This document shows positions 1 through 7,537 of a DNA stretch of 20,459 bases, piece by piece. Under the pieces are notes generated by a model. That model had not been told where the DNA came from, did not search any database, and saw nothing but the letters and a program-made list of their open reading frames with translations. Where the stretch lies: positions 1-20,459 of the IMG/VR virus record IMGVR_UViG_3300047462_000173. One strand, 5' to 3'. Source of the DNA: a virus. The position numbers were made by a program, and so were the translations under genes. The stretch's first letter is position 1; the number at the start of each line of letters is the position of its first letter.

Positions 1-724
1 ATGCACCCGCACCTGTTAGTGTTGTAACTCCGTTAACCTGAGCTAGATTAACGCTTGAATTAGGTGCAATTGTTACAGAACCGGAGACAACAACCGATCC
101 GCCGCCCGACGCAAGGGGAATAGCATAGGCATTCGTACCATCATTGCCGCCGACTTGAAGAACATTCGCGGGTTTGGTGGCTCCCAATACCGCATCAAGA
201 GCTACACCGAGGCTCCCTAAGATATCAACTTTGCCGATTATGTTTGATCCGGTAGGTAACGCGTTCGTAATGGCTGTAACAGCAGATATCGTTCCAGAAT
301 CTACAACCACATGTAAGTTAGTCCCAGTGGCTTGGACTACGGTGACGCTCCCGGTTACAGCCGTAGTAGATCCGGAATCGGTAATAACATGCCCTATAAC
401 GTTCGTGCCTGCGGGCAAAGCGTTTGTAATAGCCGTGACTGCTGTTACCGTAGAAACTGTAGTGAGGGTTCCGCTATCGATAACCATATGAAGATTGGTC
501 CCGGTTGCCTGTGTGGCAGTTACAGTACCTGAAACAGGTTGAACCGTTGTTCCAGTTGGATCAATTCTAAGAGCCTGTCCCGAGGTTCCAATTTCCGTAT
601 TATCGCTGCTACGAACAAGAACAACCGCTTCCGCCTCAACGGTATTCCCGCTGACGGTGTTCTCAAACGTTTGCATTTTCTTGCCGGTTGAATCCGGCGG
701 AACCTGGACGTAATTATTAGACAC
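1..724 (-). CDS. Repeat-containing phage structural protein (partial, runs off left edge)
   Basis: The visible N-terminal 241 residues are Thr/Val/Ala/Gly-rich with no Cys, typical of beta-structured tail or baseplate-associated virion proteins. Two internal repeats are seen at about residues 66-112 and 125-166; both carry QATGTNLH, a V-I/V-D-S-G-T segment and AITNALP. A VGGNDGTNAYAIPL segment follows, a pattern common in phage structural proteins. The start is GTG at 722-724, preceded by AAGAGGA on the minus strand with about 6 nt spacing. The GTG overlaps the stop codon of the upstream 52-aa ORF by one base (TAGTG). The gene is last of the visible minus-strand virion operon, and its C-terminus lies beyond position 1. 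The exact virion role cannot be told from this sequence. Confidence 0.8.
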   Translation of the reverse strand, partial: MSNNYVQVPPDSTGKKMQTFENTVSGNTVEAEAVVLVRSSDNTEIGTSGQALRIDPTGTTVQPVSGTVTATQATGTNLHMVIDSGTLTTVSTVTAVTAITNALPAGTNVIGHVITDSGSTTAVTGSVTVVQATGTNLHVVVDSGTISAVTAITNALPTGSNIIGKVDILGSLGVALDAVLGATKPANVLQVGGNDGTNAYAIPLASGGGSVVVSGSVTIAPNSSVNLAQVNGVTTLTGAGA

Positions 725-882
725 TAGAACATCCTCTTAATAGCGGTAAATATGCTAAATATCCACATTAAACGAACCAAATGATTTGTATGGCAATGAG
801 TAGATTGAATGATGGTTGGAGGAAAGGAAGTGCCGGTTGGCCCGTTTGGGTTGAAATCAAACTCCATAATTGGAATTAGCAT
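724..882 (-). CDS. Small hypothetical protein, 52 aa
   Basis: A short ORF that fills exactly the gap between its neighbours. Its ATG overlaps the stop of the upstream Cys/His-rich gene (TAATG), and its TAG overlaps the GTG start of the downstream structural gene (TAGTG). No strong Shine-Dalgarno is seen, so translation would depend on coupling. The C-terminal half is basic and hydrophobic, with His residues (HCHTNH) followed by a short hydrophobic stretch (LMWIFSIFTAI). No family is recognised. Support comes only from the perfect fit between neighbouring stop and start codons; it could be a chance ORF in an untranslated spacer. Confidence 0.45.
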   Translation of the reverse strand: MLIPIMEFDFNPNGPTGTSFPPTIIQSTHCHTNHLVRLMWIFSIFTAIKRMF

Positions 883-1214
883 TAGTACTCTGTGACCTTG
901 CCATCTTCGCTTTCGATCTTGACCCTCACCCCATGCTTTTCGAGGTTGGCAATGTCGAGGGTTCCAGCTCGATCCGCCTCGACAAGATGGTGAATGCTGT
1001 ATTCAAGGTTTTCAAGAATCTCTTCCCGGCGTTCCTCGGGGACAGCCATGATAAGGCCAAGGTGTTGAACAAGGTGGCATCCGTGACAACCGGGGGTTGC
1101 AAGCTGATTCGGTTTGTAACTAAAGACGTGCTTCTTGCAGGTTAGGAAGACCTTCCCGTTAAAGGTATCCGCAACCACACCGAACATGTCTAGGTTTTCA
1201 GCGGCGTCTATCAT
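882..1214 (-). CDS. Cys/His-rich small hypothetical protein, 110 aa
   Basis: A soluble protein with a potential metal site: C26 and H29, then a CHGCH cluster at residues 43-47 and H51. An acidic helical segment follows (EERREEILENLEYSIHHL, residues 60-77), and a charged C-terminus (KIESEDGKVTEY). The ORF is open further upstream to 1403, but the ATG at 1214 is preferred: it follows GAGGGTGATA with good spacing and leaves only a 17-nt overlap with the upstream membrane-protein gene instead of about 200 nt. The function is not recognised. The CxxC-type motif suggests a zinc-binding fold (inference). Confidence 0.7.
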   Translation of the reverse strand: MIDAAENLDMFGVVADTFNGKVFLTCKKHVFSYKPNQLATPGCHGCHLVQHLGLIMAVPEERREEILENLEYSIHHLVEADRAGTLDIANLEKHGVRVKIESEDGKVTEY

Positions 1215-1635
1215 TATCACCCTCAGAAAAAGGTCCGGCAGTTCTTGGCTCAACCTTATCATCAAACAAGGGAGCAACGCAGGAGGGATGTGCGTGACTG
1301 CCGGAGATCGATGCGGATTTGAGACTATCCGCAAATTCGCGAATCTGTTTCTCAAACACAATTGACTCAACTTGCACAAAGAACGCTCTGAGCCTGAACC
1401 CAATCATCATGCCAAGGACCCATTGGAGGTGGGCCATCAAGCACAGAACGATGAGGGCAGTGGAGGGGACCATAACACCCAGGATCGCACCTAATTCAGG
1501 TCCTACAACAGTTGAAAGCTTGCTGATGGCTCGGTTAAGCTCAACCGTTGGCCCATACTTGCGAATCCGGGATTGCGTGATCCAAGCATCAAACCCACTC
1601 AACAGAAACAACACTATGGCCAGGATAACAAGCAT
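1198..1635 (-). CDS. Small integral membrane protein (DUF5658-like or holin candidate), 145 aa
   Basis: Hydrophobic segments at about residues 1-17, 47-67 and 70-85 predict an inner-membrane protein with a charged C-terminal tail that ends in DNDRRR. The pattern FDAWIT, then a loop with VELNRAIS, then further membrane segments loosely resembles DUF5658-type membrane proteins. I hold that comparison only weakly. The ATG overlaps the stop codon of the tail-spike gene (TAATG), and the end overlaps the next gene by 17 nt, so it is embedded in the virion operon. Its position after a tail spike and its size would also fit a holin, but no endolysin is adjacent in the visible sequence. Confidence 0.65.
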   Translation of the reverse strand: MLVILAIVLFLLSGFDAWITQSRIRKYGPTVELNRAISKLSTVVGPELGAILGVMVPSTALIVLCLMAHLQWVLGMMIGFRLRAFFVQVESIVFEKQIREFADSLKSASISGSHAHPSCVAPLFDDKVEPRTAGPFSEGDNDRRR

Positions 1636-3308
1636 TAGATTATCTTATTGACCGCCACGTAGACGTTATAGTGCGGGGTGCCGACAACGCTGCTGAAGGA
1701 GGTAGAGAAATTCACAGTGGTGTTTGCCGCTGCCTTGATGACAATAGAGCCCTGAACGTAATTGGTTGCACTAACATCAAGGCTGCTTCCGTTTAAGGAT
1801 CGCGCCCCGACTTCATCGGTCCATGCTAGAGCTGGGATGATATGACCGCTTGTGGCTGCCGTAGTGCATTCTATGTAGTAGCTGACGTTGAACAGCCCAA
1901 CCGCATCGGATGGCAGTGTAAAAACATTGGTACTTCCAAGAGCGGCGGTTAAGTTCGTCTGAAAGATAGGGCTGGCTGAGGATGTGATGGTTCCAAACCA
2001 ACACCCAGGGCCGATCTGAAGGTTAACCCCCGTGTTTTGGAGGTCAAGAGTGTTATTGAATCCGATGCAGGATTGCATCGTGACATAGCCATTAGTCAGG
2101 AACCCAACAGTTGTGCATCCCTCAGCGATACAACCGATCAAGGTAACAGGGCAATGGGCGACGCCGGTAAGGTTGAACCCGGTCTCAACCCCAACATTCC
2201 CGGCGCAAATGCAATCCTGAAACACAACCCCAATAAAGTTTGATTGCCCGGTATATGAAAACCCCGCATCGGTTCGTGGGCTTAGTGGATCTAAATATCC
2301 AATAGACAAACAATCAATTGCATATCCGCCCAATCCGTTCTGAGTGAATAAGAAACTCCCCGCTTGAGAACTAAGAATAACCCCATTATCTAACGCAATT
2401 TGGCTTTGTGAAACATCGAGGAGAGCTGAGATAGTGCCATTGGTTATATAGGCGTAGATACCGTTTTGAAACCGGGTTCTGTAACATGCGATTTCATAGA
2501 TTTGCGAAGAGCTAAAGTGCTCGAAGGCAACCTCATATCCCACGGTCGGAGATGCAGCACTAGCAAGAGATGCCCCAATCACCCCAAATCGCCCAATATC
2601 ACAGCTTCTCTCCCCGGCGTTAAAGTCAATTAGAGGAGAGGCAGAAGAGGCAAATGCTTGACTACGCACAAGAATGGTACTCTCACTGCCGTCGCCAATC
2701 ACCGAAGTTGGGATACCACCGGAACCTGGGAAGGTTAAAGTGGCAGATATTAAATAAACCCCCGCTGGAATATAAACCCCAACCGGCGGAATAGCAGCAG
2801 CGGCAGCGTTTATTGCAGCCTGAATCGCTGCGGTGTCATCCGTGCCACCGACTACAAACGTTGCGTCAAGATCGGTTGTTACGGTAAACAGGGCGTTTGT
2901 AGCTAAGGTAACTTGAGTCGCGCTTTGATACGAAAGAACTGTGGTATAGAGATCAACCCCACCTGCGCCCGCCGCTTGCACCAAAATCGGCTGGCCGACC
3001 ATGCTGGGGGTGAAGCTATCAAATGAAGCAGTGAGGATGGGGGACCCACTTGTGATTGTGATGGAAGATAGGGTGGTCTGGCCGTTGCCTTTTGCATTAT
3101 ATGGCGCTGATTTGACATTTAGAGCGGTTGTGCCAGTTCCGCTTCCAGAACCCCCGCCAGTGATTAAAACCTTCTTACCGTTGACGATGATATATAGATT
3201 GCCGTCATTGTCCCACCACATGTAGCCATTAGAGGCAACAATGGGTTGTTCTGTTGGAACCCATGAAAGGGCTTCAGCATTGACATTTTCTCTTGCGAAG
3301 TTTCCCAT
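1635..3308 (-). CDS. Tail spike / receptor-binding protein with pectate-lyase-like beta-helix
   Basis: A 557-aa protein. The N-terminal about 50 residues (with NGYMWWDNDGNLYIIVNGKK) look like a virion-attachment module, followed by a Gly/Ser linker at 51-60. A right-handed beta-helix region of the Pectate_lyase_3 type follows. Its diagnostic entry motif is DDTAAIQAAINAA (157-169), then VGVYIPAGVYLIS (176-188) and a long series of short beta-coil repeats with Asn/Gly turns to about residue 430. A separate beta-rich C-terminal domain (about 450-557) may trimerise or bind the receptor. Such proteins bind and often cleave host surface polysaccharide. No catalytic residues can be assigned from sequence alone. 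The gene sits in the virion operon, upstream of the membrane-protein gene with a one-base overlap. Confidence 0.85.
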   Translation of the reverse strand: MGNFARENVNAEALSWVPTEQPIVASNGYMWWDNDGNLYIIVNGKKVLITGGGSGSGTGTTALNVKSAPYNAKGNGQTTLSSITITSGSPILTASFDSFTPSMVGQPILVQAAGAGGVDLYTTVLSYQSATQVTLATNALFTVTTDLDATFVVGGTDDTAAIQAAINAAAAAIPPVGVYIPAGVYLISATLTFPGSGGIPTSVIGDGSESTILVRSQAFASSASPLIDFNAGERSCDIGRFGVIGASLASAASPTVGYEVAFEHFSSSQIYEIACYRTRFQNGIYAYITNGTISALLDVSQSQIALDNGVILSSQAGSFLFTQNGLGGYAIDCLSIGYLDPLSPRTDAGFSYTGQSNFIGVVFQDCICAGNVGVETGFNLTGVAHCPVTLIGCIAEGCTTVGFLTNGYVTMQSCIGFNNTLDLQNTGVNLQIGPGCWFGTITSSASPIFQTNLTAALGSTNVFTLPSDAVGLFNVSYYIECTTAATSGHIIPALAWTDEVGARSLNGSSLDVSATNYVQGSIVIKAAANTTVNFSTSFSSVVGTPHYNVYVAVNKII

Positions 3309-3341
3309 TTTTCTCTTTGGTGGGGACCCTCATAAAATTGT

Positions 3342-3365
3342 GGCCACATTGTTAGGTCCGTGGCC
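3342..3365 (-). terminator. GGCCAC/GTGGCC inverted repeat, possible weak terminator
   Basis: In the 70-nt gap between the 3379-3876 gene and the tail-spike gene, a 6-bp inverted repeat with a 12-nt loop is followed on the minus strand by ACAATTTTAT. This could act as a weak terminator or an mRNA-processing hairpin. The U-tract is poor and the stem short, so the call is tentative. Confidence 0.25.
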
Positions 3366-3378
3366 GAAGACCTACTAA

Positions 3379-3876
3379 CTATAACCCAGGGGTAAGCTTT
3401 TTCAGATACACCTGGACAATCATTGCAGTCAAACCCGTTTGAGTGGCGCTGGAGATAGACACGCCAATCTTATTGCCGGGGAGGATAGTCAACGCGCTCG
3501 CCGACGTAACCAACGACCCCGTTTGCATGGTGTTGGCTGTGGAGTCGAGGGTGAACGGCGTTGTGAGCAACTCAATGACCGTTGCACCGGCGGCAGCCGT
3601 TGGAGCCGTAGCCGGAGCCGTGATCTTCCTAACTGCCATCGTCAAGCCGGACGGACCCGCAACCGCGTAATCTACTGTTATTTGGGTAACGATTTCAGTT
3701 TCCGTGGACAAAGACCCAGCCCCGTTCTCATACAACCAATACCCCTGAATGGCACTGGCACTGATGGGACTGAGAGTGAGAATGCGGGATTGATATAGAA
3801 CACTTGAACTGCCTGACAGTCCGGTATACGTTGTATACGGACCGAGGTTGGGAGACTCATTTTTAAAGAGAGACAA
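3379..3876 (-). CDS. Beta-rich phage structural protein, about 165 aa
   Basis: A Ser/Thr/Ala-rich, Cys-free protein with alternating hydrophobic and polar strands (TEIVTQITVDYAVAG, LTILPGNKIGVSISS, LTAMIVQVYLKKL). This suits a jelly-roll or Ig-like virion component. No specific family is recognised. A GTG five codons upstream (3891) keeps the frame open but has no ribosome-binding site. That GTG is directly followed by AAGGAG, which lies 6 nt before a TTG at 3876, so TTG is chosen as the start and the protein begins M-S-L-F-K-N. It is flanked by other minus-strand virion genes and lies just upstream of the tail spike, so a tail or capsid-decoration role is likely (inference). Confidence 0.75.
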   Translation of the reverse strand: MSLFKNESPNLGPYTTYTGLSGSSSVLYQSRILTLSPISASAIQGYWLYENGAGSLSTETEIVTQITVDYAVAGPSGLTMAVRKITAPATAPTAAAGATVIELLTTPFTLDSTANTMQTGSLVTSASALTILPGNKIGVSISSATQTGLTAMIVQVYLKKLTPGL

Positions 3877-3916
3877 GGTAAACTCCTTCACTGAAGATTT
3901 CTTTGATTCAGTAATC

Positions 3917-3957
3917 CGGGGCCATCCTGCGCATAAGCCACTAAAGAGGCAGCCCCG
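3917..3957. repeat. CGGGGC/GCCCCG inverted repeat in intergenic spacer
   Basis: A 6-bp GC-rich inverted repeat flanks a 29-nt loop in the spacer between two structural genes. The loop contains smaller pairings. It may form an RNA stem on the polycistronic messenger; no U-tract follows on either strand. Confidence 0.3.
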
Positions 3958-3965
3958 TTAAGGAG

Positions 3966-4808
3966 TTAGACTCCAGGGAAGAACAACGTTGCTACGATAT
4001 TGAGGGTCTTCCCAGCCGTTCCAGCCCCACTGTACACAAGCGTGAAGCCCGTGGAAGTGATGGTCGAAACCGTCGCGCCCACATAGGCCGTGGCTTGCTG
4101 GGTGCCGCCGCTAACCGTCGCCATAACAGCAACTGGGGTCCCGTTCTGAACATCAGAGAGGGTGGCAGCCGGGTTCGTTTCCGCCACAGCCGAGGGGTTA
4201 TTAACGGTAACAGTCGTCGCACTCGTGGCGATAACCGTGAAGGTCCCGTTATTAGCGGAGTTATTGAAACCCGCGATGACAACCGAATCTCCAACCGCAA
4301 TCGAGCTATCCGCACTGGTGGAGTGATAAGCCGCAGTTCCGGCCTGAGCCGTACCCGCGTGGGTTTCGGCAATCGCTGCCGGATTCGCCAGCGTCAAGGT
4401 TGTGGTCGTGGAAGCAACCGCAATCCACACGCCGTTGTTCGCCGCGTTCACAAAGCCCGCAACCGTGAAATAGTAGCCAACGAGGGCGTTCGAGCCGCCG
4501 CCAGTAATCGTACCCGTGTAGACCGCATTGCCGCCGGAGGAAGCTGCAACCGCCGTTAGCGTGAGGGAGGCCGTGGTGTTGATAGAGGCATCCACACTCT
4601 GGAGCGGGAGAACAATCTGCTTTCCAAAACTCGCGGAACCATCAATGAAGTTAATGGTGCTCGTGGTAAGAGAGCCGTCGAGGACAACGGTTGCCGTGCC
4701 GGTAAGGGTTCGCCCCAGGGGACCGCCGTTGTTATTTGCAAGAATCTGACCAGCCGCCGCAGTGGAGGGCTGACCGATGTAGCGAAGAGAAACCGCTGGA
4801 ATTGCCAT
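3966..4808 (-). CDS. Virion structural protein with two internal beta-repeats, 280 aa
   Basis: An Ala/Thr/Gly-rich, Cys-free protein typical of phage tail or capsid-decoration proteins. Two homologous blocks are seen at about residues 111-150 and 173-212. Each has V-x-I/V-AGF-x-N-x-ANNG, then a beta strand, then NP-x-A-x-AET. The C-terminal third (VSGGTQQATAYVGATV to the end) forms another beta-rich module ending in hydrophobic strands (LNIVATLFFPGV). The ATG at 4808 follows AGGTAGG on the minus strand. The upstream neighbour is the 52-aa zinc-ribbon gene and the downstream one another structural gene. The exact role is unknown; major or minor tail component and fibre are all possible. Confidence 0.8.
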   Translation of the reverse strand: MAIPAVSLRYIGQPSTAAAGQILANNNGGPLGRTLTGTATVVLDGSLTTSTINFIDGSASFGKQIVLPLQSVDASINTTASLTLTAVAASSGGNAVYTGTITGGGSNALVGYYFTVAGFVNAANNGVWIAVASTTTTLTLANPAAIAETHAGTAQAGTAAYHSTSADSSIAVGDSVVIAGFNNSANNGTFTVIATSATTVTVNNPSAVAETNPAATLSDVQNGTPVAVMATVSGGTQQATAYVGATVSTITSTGFTLVYSGAGTAGKTLNIVATLFFPGV

Positions 4809-4839
4809 TTCGTGTACCTACCTTTTTTTATTTTGAGGT

Positions 4840-4998
4840 TTACTGCTTGATTGGCTTGGTGGGATCGAGGGGGATGATAACTCGTCGCGCCTCACCACAA
4901 CTTGTGCAAATTAAGATTACCCAAGCTTCTGTGTTACTTTGATTGGTCTTTGGTTCTGAAACGAAAAACCGATGGTCGCCACTACAACTATTGGCCAT
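4840..4998 (-). CDS. 52-aa zinc-ribbon-like small protein
   Basis: A very short gene that begins inside the end of the histidine phosphatase gene (11-nt overlap) and ends 31 nt before the next start. The product contains DHRFFVS near residues 8-14 and a knuckle CTSCGEARRV (31-40). The pattern H, strand, C-x2-C-G-E resembles small phage zinc-binding proteins. G-rich SD-like sequence (GAGGGGAAGCAAGGAT) precedes the ATG. Composition is protein-like: charged, with few repeats and a Pro/Lys-rich end. The zinc site would need more ligands, such as C5 or H9. Function is unknown; DNA, RNA or protein binding is possible. Confidence 0.65.
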   Translation of the reverse strand: MANSCSGDHRFFVSEPKTNQSNTEAWVILICTSCGEARRVIIPLDPTKPIKQ

Positions 4999-5611
4999 AT
5001 CCTTGCTTCCCCTCTTTGCCCTTTAAAACTGGATGCACCTTGAAGCCATTCTCATCCTTCACTACCTGCAAAATCCCACCCGGCTTCACGTTTCCTGCAT
5101 TGTGGTCTCCGTGCAGCATGTTTCCAACTTCCTTGCAGATACTGGAGTGCGCGAAGACGATGGAGGGTTTGCCGGTGGAGATACCAGATTGTAGCGCTTT
5201 AAGTATGCTTGGATGTACTCGTTGACGGAACTGGTTGAGGCTTTCGCCGTTTGGGATTTGTTCATCAGGGTGGCGCTGGAAATAGGAGATGTCATCTTGG
5301 TGTTCGGACTTGGGCTGCCCAGCCAGGTAGCCGACATTCCAGGCTCGAAGGTTGGGGTCCGACTCGAATTGCATTCCCTTGGGTTGGAGGACGGCCCGAG
5401 CCGTGGTCTCGGCTCGTTGCTTGTCTGAGCTATACGCATCCCCGAGGTCGATGTCCTTGAAGAAGTCCGCAATCTCGTGGGCGTCTTTGAGACCGTTCTC
5501 GTCTAAAGGTGGATCAAGCGGACCCCTAAAAGCTTTCTGGGCGTTTAGGAGCGTCTCACCATGCCTCACAATGTATGCGATTATCTTTGGTTCAGAGGAT
5601 GAGGGACCCAT
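4988..5611 (-). CDS. Histidine phosphatase (phosphoglycerate mutase-like) family protein
   Basis: A 207-aa member of the histidine phosphatase clan branch 1. The phospho-acceptor motif IVRHGET is at residues 14-20 (catalytic H17, with R16). The phosphate-pocket region SSDKQRAETTA is at 61-71 (R66), the PNGES acid motif at 120-124 (E123), and the second catalytic His in VFAHSSI at 152-158 (H155). All the usual active-site residues are present, so the enzyme should be active. Length is normal for the family. The substrate cannot be told from sequence: small phosphometabolites, nucleotides, or a phosphoprotein. The gene lies in the late operon between a membrane-protein gene (1-nt gap) and a zinc-ribbon gene (11-nt overlap). 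A phosphatase is unusual among packaging and virion genes. Confidence 0.9.
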   Translation of the reverse strand: MGPSSSEPKIIAYIVRHGETLLNAQKAFRGPLDPPLDENGLKDAHEIADFFKDIDLGDAYSSDKQRAETTARAVLQPKGMQFESDPNLRAWNVGYLAGQPKSEHQDDISYFQRHPDEQIPNGESLNQFRQRVHPSILKALQSGISTGKPSIVFAHSSICKEVGNMLHGDHNAGNVKPGGILQVVKDENGFKVHPVLKGKEGKQGYGQ

Positions 5612-5612
5612 T

Positions 5613-5996
5613 TTAGGTGGCCTTGCTGGTGAAGCCGATTGCGGTTAGCCAAGCCGCGATGCACGGGACTTTTAACCACTCCCCAAGCATGAGAAGCTCA
5701 TCCCCAATGCTTGTAACCTCAGTTGCGTGATTTTGAGCAAAAATATCGGCTAACCATTTAAGGTGATCGCTATGCTGGATTATGCGATGTACTTCATCAA
5801 TCATCTTGCCGGGATAGAGACCTGTCCCGGTGGAGGCCGCCTCCGTCCATTCTCTAGCGGGAACCATAACCGGCATCGTCCCTTGATTGACGCTGATGAC
5901 CAAGATATTCAGCCACTCCCCAAGGTGATAGAGCGCGAACGGTAGGATCAGCAGCCAGAGGTAAGGGATTTTAAACTTCAAAGAATGTGGTCCCAT
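5613..5996 (-). CDS. DUF5317-like membrane protein, 127 aa
   Basis: A hydrophobic N-terminus (about residues 8-35, LWLLILPFALYHLGEWL) leads into LNILVISVNQGTMPVM. This matches the LN-x-L-V-x-x-x-N-x-G-x-MPV signature I associate with DUF5317. Near the C-terminus, LKWLADIFAQ and TSIGDELLMLGEWL correspond to the second conserved block of that family (aspartate plus S-I-G-D), followed by a last membrane segment. The ATG lies 12 nt after the terminase stop, and its TAA is one base before the phosphatase ATG, so it is cotranscribed. Function of the family is unknown. The family assignment is from memory of the motif and should be tested by a profile search. Confidence 0.7.
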   Translation of the reverse strand: MGPHSLKFKIPYLWLLILPFALYHLGEWLNILVISVNQGTMPVMVPAREWTEAASTGTGLYPGKMIDEVHRIIQHSDHLKWLADIFAQNHATEVTSIGDELLMLGEWLKVPCIAAWLTAIGFTSKAT

Positions 5997-6008
5997 TCAT
6001 CGTTAGAT

Positions 6009-7535
6009 TTAGGTGTAGGAGGCGAGGTTTTTCTTTTGGATCGGATCGCCGAAGAAATCAGCATCCGCATCCCGGCGAACTTGCTTACGACCCTTTGGAC
6101 GAAGCGTACAAAGATATTGGAACGCATTGAGAAGATGATCGTTCCGTTTCTTGGGCTTCTCCTTGCTCAAACCCTTTTGCGGCCCGGCAGTGAAGGAATC
6201 CCAGGTATAGTGGGTAATCTCATGCTCAAAGTTTGGACAACCCTCCACTAGATAAAACTTAGGATGTCTACTATTCGGGGTGATGGTGGCGTTGATGTAT
6301 TCCCGGCTAACGTTCAAGCCGAAGTCTTCTCCAACATCAGGGAGACGTACGGGGATTCCGGCCTCTCTCCATAGTTGAGCGCCGGTTTTGTGAGTTTCAG
6401 CGTTGCGCTGTGATCCCCATGTAGGATCAAGAAGCCAGATGTCGATGGGGTCACCGCCGCATTTGATTTTGATGCTTTTGGCATGTTCACTTACGATTAA
6501 CTCCCTCTCGTAGTATTCTCTATAGCCGAATATGTCCCCAGTATCTGACACGGCACACCAGATAGCAGCAGTAACTCCGGTGGCCGCCGGGTCAATTGAT
6601 ACAATTCGTTGCCAATGGCGTGGTATGGAGAAGGGCCGGATCACGTGCTTACTTCGGTCCCACATGGGATAAACCAGGCCGGACCTACGGACAAATTTTC
6701 CATATAATCTCGCGCCTTCCTCCGGGTCGCCAGTCCACATCTCCAACAACCGAGTCTTCTCTACTTCTGGGACGAAAGGAGAATTAAGTGTACTGAGCTG
6801 GCAGAACTGAAGATCGCTATTGCCGCTAAGAAACTCTTCGTAAAGGTCGTAGACCCAAGGATTGCGCACACCAGAATTGATATCAGTAAGAGGGGTGAGA
6901 GTAAGTAAGACTTTGCCGCCGCAGTCAACAGTCCTCTGATAGCACTCATCATAGACATCCGATTCACACTCTTCATCTATCCATACCAAATCGACTGAAG
7001 CGCCTTGGAATTTCTCTCTACCCGCATCCGCTGACTTACCCGTAATGATGCTGCCATTTTCGAAGAAGACTTGGAAATCGCCTTCTTTGATATCCCTGAC
7101 GGAGCCATCACTGGGAAGAAACGGCGGATGACTTTTACCATAGCGGAGTTTTTCATGCCAGATGACATCGCGGAGAACACTAAAATCGAGGCCGACGATC
7201 CAGATGTTCTTGGGACCGTCTGGAATAGGCAGGTCTTTCACCCACTCCCACGCCGGTTCATTAAAAAAATACTGTTTTCCTAGTGCCCATGCAACCGCTA
7301 TAAACGCGCCTAAGAGGGTCTTCCCGCTGCGATTTCCTCCCAGGATTCCCATGACCTTGACTTTAGATGTAAATAACTTCAGAGCCACTTGTTGCTCTGC
7401 CCAAGGTTCCACGTACTTCACAAAGGCTTTTTGTCGGCGCTTCGAAACCAACATGTCCAAAGCCGCCAACCGCTGATCTTCAGGTAGCCTTGACAGTTCT
7501 TCCAGCGCCTTCTGTCGTACTACGTGATCTGCCAT
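6009..7535 (-). CDS. terL: Terminase large subunit (packaging ATPase-nuclease)
   Basis: A 508-aa DNA-packaging motor with both domains intact. ATPase: Walker A GGNRSGKT at residues 66-73, Walker B VDLVWIDEE at 181-189 with the catalytic Glu, and the coupling motif LLTLTP at 210-215. RNase-H-fold nuclease: first acidic residue in VSIDPAATG (D315), second in LLDPTWG (D370), and the late acidic motif KRNDHLLNAFQYL (D466). The layout fits Terminase_6/Terminase_3-type large subunits. It docks on the portal to cut and translocate genome concatemers. It is separated from the small subunit-like gene by one small structural gene. The TAA-AAC-ATG junction with the upstream gene leaves only 2 nt. Confidence 0.96.
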   Translation of the reverse strand: MADHVVRQKALEELSRLPEDQRLAALDMLVSKRRQKAFVKYVEPWAEQQVALKLFTSKVKVMGILGGNRSGKTLLGAFIAVAWALGKQYFFNEPAWEWVKDLPIPDGPKNIWIVGLDFSVLRDVIWHEKLRYGKSHPPFLPSDGSVRDIKEGDFQVFFENGSIITGKSADAGREKFQGASVDLVWIDEECESDVYDECYQRTVDCGGKVLLTLTPLTDINSGVRNPWVYDLYEEFLSGNSDLQFCQLSTLNSPFVPEVEKTRLLEMWTGDPEEGARLYGKFVRRSGLVYPMWDRSKHVIRPFSIPRHWQRIVSIDPAATGVTAAIWCAVSDTGDIFGYREYYERELIVSEHAKSIKIKCGGDPIDIWLLDPTWGSQRNAETHKTGAQLWREAGIPVRLPDVGEDFGLNVSREYINATITPNSRHPKFYLVEGCPNFEHEITHYTWDSFTAGPQKGLSKEKPKKRNDHLLNAFQYLCTLRPKGRKQVRRDADADFFGDPIQKKNLASYT

Positions 7536-7537
7536 GT

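Noticed and set aside
882-1403. Longer 173-aa version of the Cys/His-rich gene starting at 1403
   Set aside because: It would overlap the membrane-protein gene by about 200 nt; the added N-terminus is not protein-like, and a good Shine-Dalgarno precedes the internal ATG at 1214.
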